Shown one piece after another: positions 56,101 through 64,000 of a stretch of 64,000 nucleotides of DNA. This stretch comes from Bacteroidales bacterium (GTDB taxonomy: Bacteria > Bacteroidota > Bacteroidia > Bacteroidales > UBA932), in contig SUYM01000010.1 in the NCBI GenBank assembly GCA_015060455.1, positions 1-64,000 on the forward strand, in the 5' to 3' direction. The notes below the pieces were generated by a model. That model was not told the DNA's origin. It searched no databases and saw nothing but the letters and a program-made list of their open reading frames with translations. The position numbers and the translations under genes were made by a program. How positions within the stretch are numbered: position 1 is the stretch's first letter; the number at the start of each line of letters is the position of its first letter.

Positions 56101-56230
56101 CGGTCACACCTGCTCCGATAAGCGGGGTACCGGTCTCATCCAGGACAGTACCCTTGACAGTGATCCTCTCCTGCGCCAGGGCCGGAATAATGATCATCAA
56201 TGTCAGAAGCGTTGATAATATCTTTTTCAT
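53114..56230 (-). CDS. SusC/RagA-family TonB-dependent transporter
   Basis: This 1038-residue protein has a signal peptide ending IPALAQ. A carboxypeptidase-like domain (VKGTVLDETGTPLIGAGVTE) leads into VLDEVVVIGYGTMKKSDLTGSVGSV, then the plug motif LYIVDGFEV and ASASAIYGARAANGVVLVTTK, and a barrel ending TFGVELQF. There is no STN domain. It lies 18 bases after the glycan-binding gene and 6 bases before susD, the standard PUL order. It is strongly similar along its length to the SusC at 39673-42810. Import of oligosaccharides from the same general polymer class is the likely role. Confidence 0.96.
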   Translation of the reverse strand: MKKILSTLLTLMIIIPALAQERITVKGTVLDETGTPLIGAGVTEKGTSNGVVTDLDGMYEIKVAKDAELTFSYISYADQDVKVEGKTSIDVSLQPDKNVLDEVVVIGYGTMKKSDLTGSVGSVNSKTLENFKTGSVVEALAGQVAGVSITAADGTPGSGFDIKIRGVGTVNGDASPLYIVDGFEVDDISVIANQDVLSVDFLKDASASAIYGARAANGVVLVTTKSGREGRPQVTYNGSASYRQLSRRLELLTPYDFVALQMEVNPSKYGSTYYKAGNDADGVPYKYQSLEDYRNLDQSEWIDWQNEAFRPTWSQNHDVSIRGGIKDSQYTVSFSHFDENGIFTNSGFARNTARVKIQQKVTKWLTFQGSLNYTSQKRTGIGTGGGQLANLLSYRPVGGLNVSAWELRNLMYDPTAQAESNFDSNKINPIVQAESTDDIRKSEQWIGNVSLSAQLAKGLTFKTAATYNSNFQRRDIFYHETTSQAYRAGGPYGETTTSKNTRWQNSNTLNYKRTFKKKHSVDAMIGQEVAYIGSESLKGQSRDFPFDDLGNNNLGLGATPSLVETTKAESLRLSFFARGFYSYDDRYMVTATVRADASTVFSKKNKWGVFPSFAASWNMANESWLKDVQWLNTLKLRAGWGTVGNDRITNYLSMNLYTDSKLGVGTSQTTILTPKQLANYNLRWEGSMTTNVGLDLGFFDSRLTATIDGFVKDTKDLLLKQNLAYVTGFEEQMQNVGKIRNAGVELTLHSVNFNKRNFFWTTDFNLSYIKNTLVALQDGTAYITRRSEFNSNFTSDDYIAYVGGSLGDMYGYIYDGVYQSSDFNMTPGGNLVLKPGVADLSPRGTVPAPGVVKYRDVNGDGKITPDDRTSIGNGYPDLYGGLTNSFQFYGVDLSFMFQFSVGNDVYNATRMYLTQTKNERVNQMHEVADRWTPSNASTKVPSANGYISYDVSSRFIEDGSFLRLKNITLGYTLPENITRRFYVSKLRVYATAQNLFCLTNYSGYDPEVSVLSSPLTPGFDWGAYPKSRVFTFGVELQF

Positions 56231-56248
56231 ATTGATGTGTTTCTAAAA

Positions 56249-58447
56249 TTAGAATTCAGTATCAAACCACACGAAGAGTGGGAAGAGACGGTATGGGTCT
56301 TTCGCATCTTTCGGGTCAGTCCCCGAATCGGCGAATGTAATCTGCGCTGTAAACACGCCATCAGCATATCCGTTTACATCCTTCCATCTTTCCGGAGCGA
56401 TATAAAGTGCAAGATCTGATGCCCTGATATATGCAGGGTTCTTATCCAGGAATGCACGTCCATAATACGATATCGGATCTCTTGAACCAGAACCATACGA
56501 TTTATTGATAGCAGCGTAATAGGCAGCCCATATCTGAGACAGGAAATTATCCTTTGCCTCATTAGGGGCACCGTTCGCATGTTCAGCAGGTCCGCCGATA
56601 TTCCAATAGTTGAAACTTCTTCTGAAATCCATAATGATCTTTGATAGTTCTTCAGATGTCAGCGCCTTGCCGGCCTTGGTGATTTCAGGCTTGGCGGAAA
56701 CTCCACCTTTCTTCGGATTGCACTGGAACACAAACGGAGTGTAGCTGATCTGATAGCCGCCTTCTGCACGCATACAGTTGAAATCCAGGAATACCGGAGT
56801 CTTTACTGAGGTCTCGCCCGAGGTTCCCTTTCCGGTTGTCGCAGTCACGAAGAAGAAATGTGCCCTGAAGTTTTCGATCTTCGGTTTTCCGTCATCACCG
56901 TTTGCAAAGGCAAGGTCAGTGGTGATTGCACCTGTTTCAGGATCGATGACCGCACATGCAGCCTTGCTTCCGCCACTGATAGTATATTCCACCTTTGTGC
57001 CTTCCTTGATGTCAGTCGCAGCCACTCCAAATGTATATGTCTCAGTCGTAGGCACCCTATGCTGGCTTGCATAATTCTCTGCCGGATCAAGACCAAGGTT
57101 GTTGCCCCAATGAACATAAGTGAAGAAATATGGGTTCTCAATGACTGTGAGTCTGATTTCCTTGGTCATGCTTCCCTTGGAGTTTTCCACAGCCACCTTT
57201 ACGGTATATTCACCAATCTCGATCTTGTTGCCTTTCTTTGCTGAAATTTTTCCTGTATGCTCATCGATCTTCAAAGCGGAGAGAGCCTCCGGAAGATCGA
57301 CAAACGAGAAGATCTTCTCATCTCCGTCCACCTCCTTTGGAGCAAGACCGAATTTTGTATCATGCCATACTGTCGAGTCATTATAATCCAGTTTAGTGAT
57401 CGGATTGATAAGTTCGACAAGAGTGATCTTGAACACCTGGGCGAAATCCATACTTCCGAGAGCATTCTCAACCTTCATGGAAACGACTATATCTGTCCCC
57501 GCAGGCAGGTCATGCTCCTTTGAAAGAGTGATGGCACCGGTCTTTTCGTTGACCGTCACAGGCGCTCCTTCCGGACTCACCGAAAGGATGCTGTATCTGA
57601 GACCGTTGGACGAGCCCACCATCTTAGGTGCGCGGCTTGTGTAGTCATAGTCATACTGCACCTTGACAGCAGACGGAGAATAGGTCAGACTGGTCGGTGG
57701 TGCCTGCACATCGACAGTCAGGGCATTTTCATATATACCCATTGAGGAATCAAGGCCGGCTGTACGGGTAACAAGTTTGAAATCAATCACATAGACACCC
57801 GCAAGGAAGTTCTGATTCCTCAATATGCTGAACTCGCCCTCGCTGTTCACCTCGAATATTCCGCTCCAGTCCTCCACCAGAGTTCCGCCAAGGGAAACCT
57901 TCGCGATCTTATAGTCCTCGACAGTAATGTGTTCTCCCTCAGTGATTATCCTTGCTCCCGGCAACTCATCGGTCAGGTTAAGGTTGGTCACAGATGTAAG
58001 AGGGACCTCGATCAGAGAAGGTTCAAGGATGATTCCCTCCGGAACAGGGTGCATCATATTCACCGTGACCAGACCAGGGAACTTATATATCTGTCCGCCA
58101 GAAACACATTGAATGCTGATGGCATACTTACCCACCGGAAGTCCGTCAGTGTTTCTGAGTGAGAGCATACCGGACTCAGGATCGATGCTGAACGACTCCG
58201 TCTGATAGGTCTTTCCGTCAAGAGTGACATTATAAATCTCGAACTTGGAAGCCTTGGCACCATGATATGTCGGAGTCAGGTCCATATTCGTGGAAGGACC
58301 GATGTCTGTGATGCCCGGATAGTACAGGGCAAACTTATCGCCATCGGTAAGTTCATCCTTTTGGCATGAAACCGCCGACAGGCACATCGCCACACCCAGC
58401 GCAAGGGCTGTCAGGCAATTGGTCAATTTAATCGTAATCGCTTTCAT
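56249..58447 (-). CDS. Surface glycan-binding lipoprotein with tandem Ig/cadherin-like domains
   Basis: From ATG 58447 (MKAITIKLTN) this is a 732-residue lipoprotein with lipobox LSAVSC. The alternative start at 58456 overlaps the upstream lyase stop. It repeats the layout of the protein at 42822-45077: an opening ALYYPGITDIGPS, beta-sandwich repeats (GLPVGKYAISIQC, FLAGVYVIDFKLVT, EIGEYTVKVAVENSKG) and a C-terminal part opening YFFTYVHWGNNLG. No catalytic residues are apparent. It lies directly upstream of susC. The function is inferred as surface binding of the polymer. The paralogue pair invites comparison of binding faces. Confidence 0.85.
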   Translation of the reverse strand: MKAITIKLTNCLTALALGVAMCLSAVSCQKDELTDGDKFALYYPGITDIGPSTNMDLTPTYHGAKASKFEIYNVTLDGKTYQTESFSIDPESGMLSLRNTDGLPVGKYAISIQCVSGGQIYKFPGLVTVNMMHPVPEGIILEPSLIEVPLTSVTNLNLTDELPGARIITEGEHITVEDYKIAKVSLGGTLVEDWSGIFEVNSEGEFSILRNQNFLAGVYVIDFKLVTRTAGLDSSMGIYENALTVDVQAPPTSLTYSPSAVKVQYDYDYTSRAPKMVGSSNGLRYSILSVSPEGAPVTVNEKTGAITLSKEHDLPAGTDIVVSMKVENALGSMDFAQVFKITLVELINPITKLDYNDSTVWHDTKFGLAPKEVDGDEKIFSFVDLPEALSALKIDEHTGKISAKKGNKIEIGEYTVKVAVENSKGSMTKEIRLTVIENPYFFTYVHWGNNLGLDPAENYASQHRVPTTETYTFGVAATDIKEGTKVEYTISGGSKAACAVIDPETGAITTDLAFANGDDGKPKIENFRAHFFFVTATTGKGTSGETSVKTPVFLDFNCMRAEGGYQISYTPFVFQCNPKKGGVSAKPEITKAGKALTSEELSKIIMDFRRSFNYWNIGGPAEHANGAPNEAKDNFLSQIWAAYYAAINKSYGSGSRDPISYYGRAFLDKNPAYIRASDLALYIAPERWKDVNGYADGVFTAQITFADSGTDPKDAKDPYRLFPLFVWFDTEF

Positions 58448-58452
58448 ATCAA

Positions 58453-60588
58453 TCAATTCAGATTATAAGACAATGAATATTGAACACCGTTTACAACCAC
58501 CTTGACAGAAACGCCGTTCTCATGGAAGGTGCCCTCGTTTCCAGGTGTATTATCAATAAATTCAGCAGTGATGTTCTGTTGAGCGTAGGTGTCGGCTGCT
58601 CCGAACGGATATATTACAGTGACAAAACGCGCAGCCTTGTCCGCCGCCTTTGCCACATCCATCCTGTACCAATAGCGCTGAGTCTTCTGACCGATTTCGT
58701 TTGAATAATAACCGGTATTGCTGTCAAAGGTTGAAGCAGTCTCTGCAAATGACTTAATGATGATATTGTTGCCATCATCGAAGGTAGAATGAGCGCCGTA
58801 TCCTTCATCAATTACAGTATAATTCTTTCCGCTCACCGGATATCCGTCAGCATCCTTGCCTTTTCCACCCCAGAGTTTGAAATTAAGATTCACAGTTTCT
58901 GCTGCTGTACCATAAGCCTCATCAACGATGACAAAGAACTTTCCTCCGACAAAGAAGATTGCACGGCGATGAGTCAGGTCGTCATATGCAGGATTTTCCG
59001 TGACGATGAGTTCATATCCGGTAGATGATTCTGTCTTGAGAAGTCTGCCCTTGCGGCTGGTGATGTTTGCACGCGCCCTTGTGATGGTATTGTGCATCTC
59101 GGTCGAACGATACGTAGAGTAATAGTCAGGATCGGTGTAAGACATTGTGCCTGCATCAGGGAGGAACTTCCTGCCATTTACATAAAGCATGACATGACCG
59201 TTATCCGGATGATTGTGACCGCTCAGGCCTGTCCTGTCCGGATCATAACAGTTCTTGTGGATGAGCATTGTGGCATTTGGGGTCCACCCGTTCCTCATGA
59301 TATAATAACCTGAAACAGGATAGGTTACAAGCGTGGACTGCGGGCGTGTTCCATACAGTCCCTCATAGGCAAACCATTTCAGTTCGTCATCGTCCGGGAA
59401 CATCTCGGAATACTGACGGAGGTTTCGTGTCAGCACGCTCTTGGTCATACGTGCAGAACGGGTGTCGTTGATATTGTCCATGCTATAGTCCGGATAAGTC
59501 ACATCCATGATGAATTTCGCGGCATTTCTCAGACAATCTGTATAATCAGAAGGGAACTCGCCCAACTTTGAATTAACCTGTGCCACCTTATATATATTAT
59601 AGAAATCCGCCACTGCTCCCAGATGGTAACTTGGGTCGAACTCATTATGGACTCCGTCGCTGTTGAACTGATTGGTGAGTTGCGAGGTAATTGCCTCCTT
59701 TCCGGTAGCAAACCACTCGGCAGATCTTTTGAACTCAGGCATCATAATACCTGCAAGCATAACTGCCTGTTCCTGTGAAAGACGGATATTGCTTGCCGAA
59801 TCATGCCACCAGTTCGCATAGATGGACTCTATATGCTGATGATATGCGACAAGGAACTTTGTCAGGATTTCTGCGGTAAAGAGTTCCGAATGAACGTAGT
59901 AGGACAGGATGTCCAACTGGTCGATTGCTCTGCATGATGTCTGCAGGCCGTACCATTGCGGATTCAGGTTCTGATCTTCGACTCTGCCCTCAGGGCAAGG
60001 AAAGGTTTCCAGCCAGTCAAAATAGACATCTATCCAAGCCTGGATATATTTATCATCACCTGTAGCCTTATAAGCCTTTGCCTGAGGGATCATCCACTGA
60101 TGACGATGGAGTTGATACTTGAACTCCGATTCTTCGTCCATGCTTTCCGGAATGAGACCCCAGTCAATATTCCCGTCGGTACCCTTGAATGACCAGCACT
60201 GTCCATTATCATCGACATATTCGTACACCTTGAAACGATAGTCACCGTCCTTGCTGGCCTGGTCGGCATAACTGATTTCAGTCGCAGTAGCGGTGGTCTG
60301 GAGAAGATTGACATTAGGATTATAGACAGGACGCTCCCTGTAATATTGCAGGAGTTTAAGCGCTGCATTTCCATAATCCCCAGCCTCACAGAGAGCCTTC
60401 ACGGATTCAAGTCCGGGATAGTCGAGATTCAAAAGTTCAAAGACAGTCCTGTCACCATCCTCATCCTGAACCGGATCAAGTATCAGCGGCAGGTCAGGAT
60501 TGCCTTTGACCGAGTCTCCAAATTCTTCTGACGTGCATGCTGCACACAACAGGGCAGCAGGAAGCAAACATAAAAGAAACTTCTTCAT
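58453..60588 (-). CDS. Heparinase III-like lyase lipoprotein
   Basis: This 711-residue lipoprotein has lipobox LLCAAC (Cys18). It contains a heparinase II/III N-terminal toroid (FELLNLDYPGLESVKALCEAG) and C-terminal beta-domain. Probable active-site segments are SNIRLSQEQ (Asn), FDPSYHLG (Tyr), SGHNHPDNGHVMLY (His) and STEMHNTITR (His). The domain is collinear with the lyase part of the protein at 20106-22994, which carries an added fimbrillin-like module that this one lacks. It is the first gene of the second minus-strand cluster, with a promoter at 60644-60673. It probably makes the first surface cuts before SusCD import. Confidence 0.88.
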   Translation of the reverse strand: MKKFLLCLLPAALLCAACTSEEFGDSVKGNPDLPLILDPVQDEDGDRTVFELLNLDYPGLESVKALCEAGDYGNAALKLLQYYRERPVYNPNVNLLQTTATATEISYADQASKDGDYRFKVYEYVDDNGQCWSFKGTDGNIDWGLIPESMDEESEFKYQLHRHQWMIPQAKAYKATGDDKYIQAWIDVYFDWLETFPCPEGRVEDQNLNPQWYGLQTSCRAIDQLDILSYYVHSELFTAEILTKFLVAYHQHIESIYANWWHDSASNIRLSQEQAVMLAGIMMPEFKRSAEWFATGKEAITSQLTNQFNSDGVHNEFDPSYHLGAVADFYNIYKVAQVNSKLGEFPSDYTDCLRNAAKFIMDVTYPDYSMDNINDTRSARMTKSVLTRNLRQYSEMFPDDDELKWFAYEGLYGTRPQSTLVTYPVSGYYIMRNGWTPNATMLIHKNCYDPDRTGLSGHNHPDNGHVMLYVNGRKFLPDAGTMSYTDPDYYSTYRSTEMHNTITRARANITSRKGRLLKTESSTGYELIVTENPAYDDLTHRRAIFFVGGKFFVIVDEAYGTAAETVNLNFKLWGGKGKDADGYPVSGKNYTVIDEGYGAHSTFDDGNNIIIKSFAETASTFDSNTGYYSNEIGQKTQRYWYRMDVAKAADKAARFVTVIYPFGAADTYAQQNITAEFIDNTPGNEGTFHENGVSVKVVVNGVQYSLSYNLN

Positions 60589-60620
60589 ATTCGGTTATCA
60601 GTTAGTATTGTTATTATATT

Positions 60621-60639
60621 CAGTATTCAAAAGATACTG
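60621..60639 (-). other. Small inverted repeat at the predicted transcript start
   Basis: CAGTAT and ATACTG (60621-60626, 60634-60639) are perfect 6-base arms around a 7-base loop, placed immediately downstream of the -7 element of the minus-strand promoter. It may be a 5' mRNA hairpin or a regulator site. Confidence 0.35.
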
Positions 60640-60643
60640 TCTG

Positions 60644-60673
60644 CAAAAATATAAAATTATATCTCATAATCAA
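60644..60673 (-). promoter_or_regulatory. Promoter of the second PUL cluster (minus)
   Basis: On the minus strand TATTTTTG (60651 to 60644) follows TTG (60673 to 60671) by 19 bases, a good match to the Bacteroidota consensus. It points to the lyase at 60588. Confidence 0.65.
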
Positions 60674-60683
60674 TTCTTTTTTG

Positions 60684-60691
60684 TAAGTTTG
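60684..60691 (+). promoter_or_regulatory. Possible -7 element for the plus-strand GH88 operon
   Basis: TAAGTTTG fits TAnnTTTG and lies 37 bases before the GH88 ATG. I find no good -33 TTTG upstream, so an activator may be needed or the call may be wrong. Confidence 0.4.
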
Positions 60692-60728
60692 CAAGTATGA
60701 AAACAAGAAAATTTATAAGACACGCACT

Positions 60729-61991
60729 ATGAAAATCAAACACATCTTATTCGCCATTTCATTGGTCGCGGCAACAGCATGCTGCAACGAGGATTACAGC
60801 TGGGTAAAGAACGGCATCGACAGGGCAAAGCACCAACTTATGCTGACAGCATCGGAGATTGACGGAACAGGTCAGTTGCCACGCTCGATCCATGTCGGCT
60901 ATGATTTTGAGATGCTCCAGAGACAACTTGAAAAGGAAATTTTCGTGGACTCGCTCAGGAAACAGCCGGCTGAAGACATCGTAGGGACAAGAAGACTCTG
61001 CGGCATATACGACTGGACCAGCGGATTCTTCCCTGGATCGCTCTGGTATGTATATGAATTCACAGGCGATGAGAGTGTGAAGAAGGCAGCCATCAGATAT
61101 ACGGAACTTCTCAATCCTGTACGTGAATACACAGGCACACATGACCTCGGATTCATGATGAATTGCAGTTATGGAAATGCACTCCGCCTCAGTCCGAATG
61201 ACACCATTCCGGCTGTACTCGTCGAGACTGCAGACAACCTTTGTAGCCGTTTCAACGAAGAGATCGGATGTATCCGTTCATGGGACTTCGGCACATGGAA
61301 CTTCCCTGTGATCATCGACAACATGATGAACCTCGACCTGCTTTTCAGCGCAAGCAGACTTACCGGCAACCCTTATTATAAGGAAGTTGCGATCAGGCAC
61401 GCAAACACTACAATGCCTAATCACTTCCGTGAAAACTACACCTGCTGGCACGTTGTAAGTTACAACAATGACGGAACAGTCGAGAGGAAGGAGACCTTCC
61501 AGGGCAAGAACCACGATTCCTCATGGTCACGCGGCCAGGCATGGGCAGTCTATGGATATACAGCGACTTACCGCGAGACCGGTGACAGCAAATACCTTGA
61601 CTTCGCCGTGAACATCGCAGACATGATCATGTCGAAGGTGACAACTGACGATGCGATTCCTTACTGGGACTATGACGCACCTGTAACCGAGGAGACTCCG
61701 CGCGATGCCTCTGCTGCGGCCGTAACAGCCTGCGGTCTTCTTGAACTCAGCACAATGGCCAAGGACGGTCAGAAATATTTTGACCATGCGGAGAAGATTC
61801 TCAAAAGTCTTTCAAGCGACGCCTATCTCGCAGCCGAAGGCGAGAATCAGGGATTTGTCCTGATGCACTCAACCGGTTCTCTGGCACACGGCTCGGAGAT
61901 TGACGTGCCGCTCAACTATGCTGACTACTACTACCTTGAAGGTCTGCAAAGATATATGAACCTGAAGGGTATAGAATACAAAAACCTTTAA
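60729..61991 (+). CDS. GH88 unsaturated glucuronyl hydrolase lipoprotein
   Basis: This 420-residue protein has lipobox AATACC. Catalytic aspartates are visible at Asp139 (THDLGFMMNCSYG) and Asp197 (VIIDNMMNLDLL). Barrel signatures SSWSRGQAWAVYGY and YADYYYLEGLQRY match the GH88 at 45112-46287. It removes delta-4,5 unsaturated uronate from lyase products. An insertion of about 40 residues near the N-terminus (SIHVGYDFEMLQRQLEKE) is absent from the other copy, so the two may prefer different disaccharides. It is followed by the heparinase III-type lyase after 3 bases, forming a compact degradative pair. Confidence 0.94.
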   Translation: MKIKHILFAISLVAATACCNEDYSWVKNGIDRAKHQLMLTASEIDGTGQLPRSIHVGYDFEMLQRQLEKEIFVDSLRKQPAEDIVGTRRLCGIYDWTSGFFPGSLWYVYEFTGDESVKKAAIRYTELLNPVREYTGTHDLGFMMNCSYGNALRLSPNDTIPAVLVETADNLCSRFNEEIGCIRSWDFGTWNFPVIIDNMMNLDLLFSASRLTGNPYYKEVAIRHANTTMPNHFRENYTCWHVVSYNNDGTVERKETFQGKNHDSSWSRGQAWAVYGYTATYRETGDSKYLDFAVNIADMIMSKVTTDDAIPYWDYDAPVTEETPRDASAAAVTACGLLELSTMAKDGQKYFDHAEKILKSLSSDAYLAAEGENQGFVLMHSTGSLAHGSEIDVPLNYADYYYLEGLQRYMNLKGIEYKNL

Positions 61992-61994
61992 TCT

Positions 61995-63953
61995 ATGAAA
62001 CGGTTTTTATCGATATTTTCTGCGATTGCCATCGCATTTACCGCAGCCGCCCAGACTGCGGAACTCAGACCTGAGGTCTTCGACCTGCTGAACCTTGACC
62101 ATCCGGGGCTTGAAAAGGTAAAGGCCCTTCATGCGGAAGGCAAGAGCGCAGAGGCGGCAGGAGAACTGCTGAACTATTTCAAGGCGCGCAAAGGCATTGT
62201 CACCACTGACATCAAGAACCCCGCAAAGGTAAAGATCAGCAAAGAGCAGCAGCAATGGGCTGACGATGCCCTCTCTCACACCTTCTTTGTCCACAAGGGC
62301 TATCAGCCTTCATACAATTACGGTGAGGATATCGACTGGAAATACTGGCCGATAAAGGACAACGAACTGAGATGGCAACTCCACCGTCACAAATGGTTCA
62401 CCCCTATGGGACGCGCCTATCGCGTAAGCGGTGACGAGAAATATGCCGTCGAATGGACGAAGCAGTATATCGACTGGATACGCAAGAACCCGTACGAAGG
62501 AGACAAGGAGAACAAGCGTTTCGCATGGCGTCCTCTTGAAGTGAGCCACCGTCTGCAGGACCAGCCGCTCCAGTTCCAACTTTTCATTGACTCTCCTGCC
62601 TTCACAGCCGAGTTCCTCAGCGAGTTCCTCGTGAACTACCACCTCCACGCGGAGCACATCATGAGTCATTACTCCAAACAGGGCAACCACCTTCTTTTCG
62701 AGGCCCAGAGAATGATCTGCGCCGGCACATTCTTCCCGGAGTTCCGCAAGGCAGAGACATGGAGAAACAGCGGAGTGGAAATCCTCAACCGCGAAATCGA
62801 GGTGCAGGTCTATGATGACGGAGGACAATACGAACTTTGTCCGCACTACCACCTTGCTTCCATCGAGATCTTCGTCAAGGCTCTTGAAGTGGCTGACATC
62901 AACGGGTTCAGGAACGCATTCCCTCAGTCATACATAGACACCATCGAGAAGATGATCATGTTCTATGCGAACATCAGTTATCCGGACTATATGAACCCAT
63001 GTTTCAGCGATGCCAGACTGGTGACCAAAAAGGGCATGATCAACCATTTCAAGACATGGACAAAACTCTTCCCTGAAAATCAGGCCATCAGATATTGGGC
63101 CACCGAGGGGGCAGAAGGTGCATTGCCGGAATATCTTTCAAAGGGCTATCTGACATCCGGATTCTTCGTATTCAGGAACGGATGGGACAGCGAATCAACT
63201 CAGATGGTTGTCAAGGCCGGACCTCCTGCCTTCTGGCACAACCAGCCGGACAACGGCACATTCGAACTCTGGCACAAAGGAAAGGCGCTGTTTGCAGATT
63301 CTGGTTCGTATGTCTATGCCGGACAGGACGACGAGGTTATGCAGTGGAGGAACTGGTTCCGCAGGACATCATCGCACAACACTCTGGTATTCAACGGGAA
63401 AGACCTTGAAACCACAGATTCCAAGACTCTCCTCTGGCAGCCTGAGGGCAAGGTGCAGATACTCGTGACCGAGAACCAGAGTTATGAAAAACTCAAACAC
63501 CGCAGAAGCATATTCTTTGTGGAAGGCAAGTATTTTGTAATCGTCGATGAGGCTGTCGGCGCAGCAAAAGGTATGGTGAAACTGCACTACCAGATGCCCC
63601 GCGGCAAGGTCAGCAACAGCAGGGAGACCATGCACTTCAACACAGAATACGAAGAAGGACCGAACATGAAACTCCAATGCTTCGGACCTTTGGGAATGAC
63701 GATGGAAAAGGCGGAAGGATGGATTTCCACCACATATATGAAAAAACAGAAACGCATGAATGCAAGTTTCAATGTAAAGAAGGCAGACAACAAGCCTGTG
63801 CGTTTCATAACAGTCATCGCTCCAAAGGACGAACCCGGCGACAATCCTAAGATAACCGCATCGTTCATCAACGAGAACTTCAACCAGACAAGTCTCAAAC
63901 TGATGGTCAAGGTCGGAAAGAACAAGAAACAGGTACTTTCATACGAATTATAA
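61995..63953 (+). CDS. Heparinase III-type polysaccharide lyase (PL12-like)
   Basis: This 652-residue secreted enzyme has signal peptide MKRFLSIFSAIAIAFTAAAQ. Active-site segments GNHLLFEAQ, ELCPHYHLAS, FWHNQPDNGTFELW and TSSHNTLVF match those of the paralogue at 49341-51347 and of heparinase III as remembered. The main difference is a shorter loop after DWIRKNP: the paralogue has an extra stretch of about 16 residues there (VISKEEYEIVDNST), which may shape the substrate cleft. It is coupled to GH88 upstream and followed after one base by another gene start. Expected product: unsaturated disaccharides from heparan sulfate or heparosan-like chains. Confidence 0.92.
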   Translation: MKRFLSIFSAIAIAFTAAAQTAELRPEVFDLLNLDHPGLEKVKALHAEGKSAEAAGELLNYFKARKGIVTTDIKNPAKVKISKEQQQWADDALSHTFFVHKGYQPSYNYGEDIDWKYWPIKDNELRWQLHRHKWFTPMGRAYRVSGDEKYAVEWTKQYIDWIRKNPYEGDKENKRFAWRPLEVSHRLQDQPLQFQLFIDSPAFTAEFLSEFLVNYHLHAEHIMSHYSKQGNHLLFEAQRMICAGTFFPEFRKAETWRNSGVEILNREIEVQVYDDGGQYELCPHYHLASIEIFVKALEVADINGFRNAFPQSYIDTIEKMIMFYANISYPDYMNPCFSDARLVTKKGMINHFKTWTKLFPENQAIRYWATEGAEGALPEYLSKGYLTSGFFVFRNGWDSESTQMVVKAGPPAFWHNQPDNGTFELWHKGKALFADSGSYVYAGQDDEVMQWRNWFRRTSSHNTLVFNGKDLETTDSKTLLWQPEGKVQILVTENQSYEKLKHRRSIFFVEGKYFVIVDEAVGAAKGMVKLHYQMPRGKVSNSRETMHFNTEYEEGPNMKLQCFGPLGMTMEKAEGWISTTYMKKQKRMNASFNVKKADNKPVRFITVIAPKDEPGDNPKITASFINENFNQTSLKLMVKVGKNKKQVLSYEL

Positions 63954-63954
63954 T

Positions 63955-64000
63955 ATGAATAAATCAATCAAAGCAGTTTACGCTCTTCCTATGGTTGCAG
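63955..64000 (+). CDS. Start of a further gene of the GH88-lyase operon (truncated by window)
   Basis: ATG at 63955 follows the lyase stop after one base. Only 15 codons are visible (MNKSIKAVYALPMVA), which look like the beginning of a signal peptide. The product cannot be identified. Tight spacing makes it a member of the same operon. Confidence 0.6.
   Translation, partial: MNKSIKAVYALPMVA

Overview
This window is typical of a Bacteroidota (Bacteroidales-type gut or host-associated) chromosome. It carries three SusC/SusD pairs, many lipoproteins with a Cys lipobox, a FecR anti-sigma factor, a two-component-type propeller regulator, and promoters of the TAnnTTTG / TTTG type. I cannot name the species. 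Coding density is very high: no gap exceeds about 210 bases, and I saw no tRNA, rRNA, CRISPR array or IS transposase.

Region 1 (1-18.6 kb, all minus strand) reads in transcription order: family 2 glycosyltransferase, DUF4922/SpoIID fusion, an EcoRI-type restriction-modification pair, AmpG-like permease, serpin lipoprotein, NamZ-type (DUF1343) exo-muramidase, FecR anti-sigma factor without an adjacent sigma factor, STN-SusC, SusD-like lipoprotein, and a BACON/GLUG-repeat lipoprotein that runs off the left edge. AmpG, NamZ and SpoIID point to peptidoglycan fragment turnover. The restriction-modification pair looks like a later insertion. Several palindromic dispersed repeats lie in this region, three of them translated in frame inside genes.

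Region 2 (18.7-46.3 kb, all minus strand) looks like one operon of about 27.5 kb. It runs from a promoter at 46.32-46.35 kb to a hairpin terminator at 18.69-18.73 kb. Order: GH88 unsaturated glucuronyl hydrolase, surface glycan-binding lipoprotein, SusC, SusD, two heparinase II-like lyases, M14 carboxypeptidase, GxDLY/SGNH esterase, a 47-residue peptide, a fimbrillin-like/beta-helix lipoprotein, a second 47-residue peptide, a second fimbrillin-like/beta-helix lipoprotein, a fimbrillin-GDPD-SGNH fusion, a fimbrillin-heparinase III-like lyase, and a CE7-type esterase. A fimbrillin-like N-terminal module is shared by five of these lipoproteins and is fused to three different kinds of enzyme.

Region 3 (46.4-64 kb) holds a divergently transcribed propeller/AraC regulator that has lost its kinase and receiver domains, followed by a heparinase III-type lyase (plus strand). 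A second polysaccharide utilisation cluster follows: lyase, glycan-binding lipoprotein, SusC and SusD on the minus strand, with GH88, heparinase III-type lyase and a truncated gene on the plus strand. A perfect bidirectional hairpin separates the converging transcripts.

Taken together, regions 2 and 3 encode surface capture, import and lyase/unsaturated-uronidase depolymerisation of a uronic-acid polymer of the heparan sulfate/heparosan type. The accessory esterases, phosphodiesterase and peptidase suggest a decorated or peptide-linked form. No sulfatase lies in the window.
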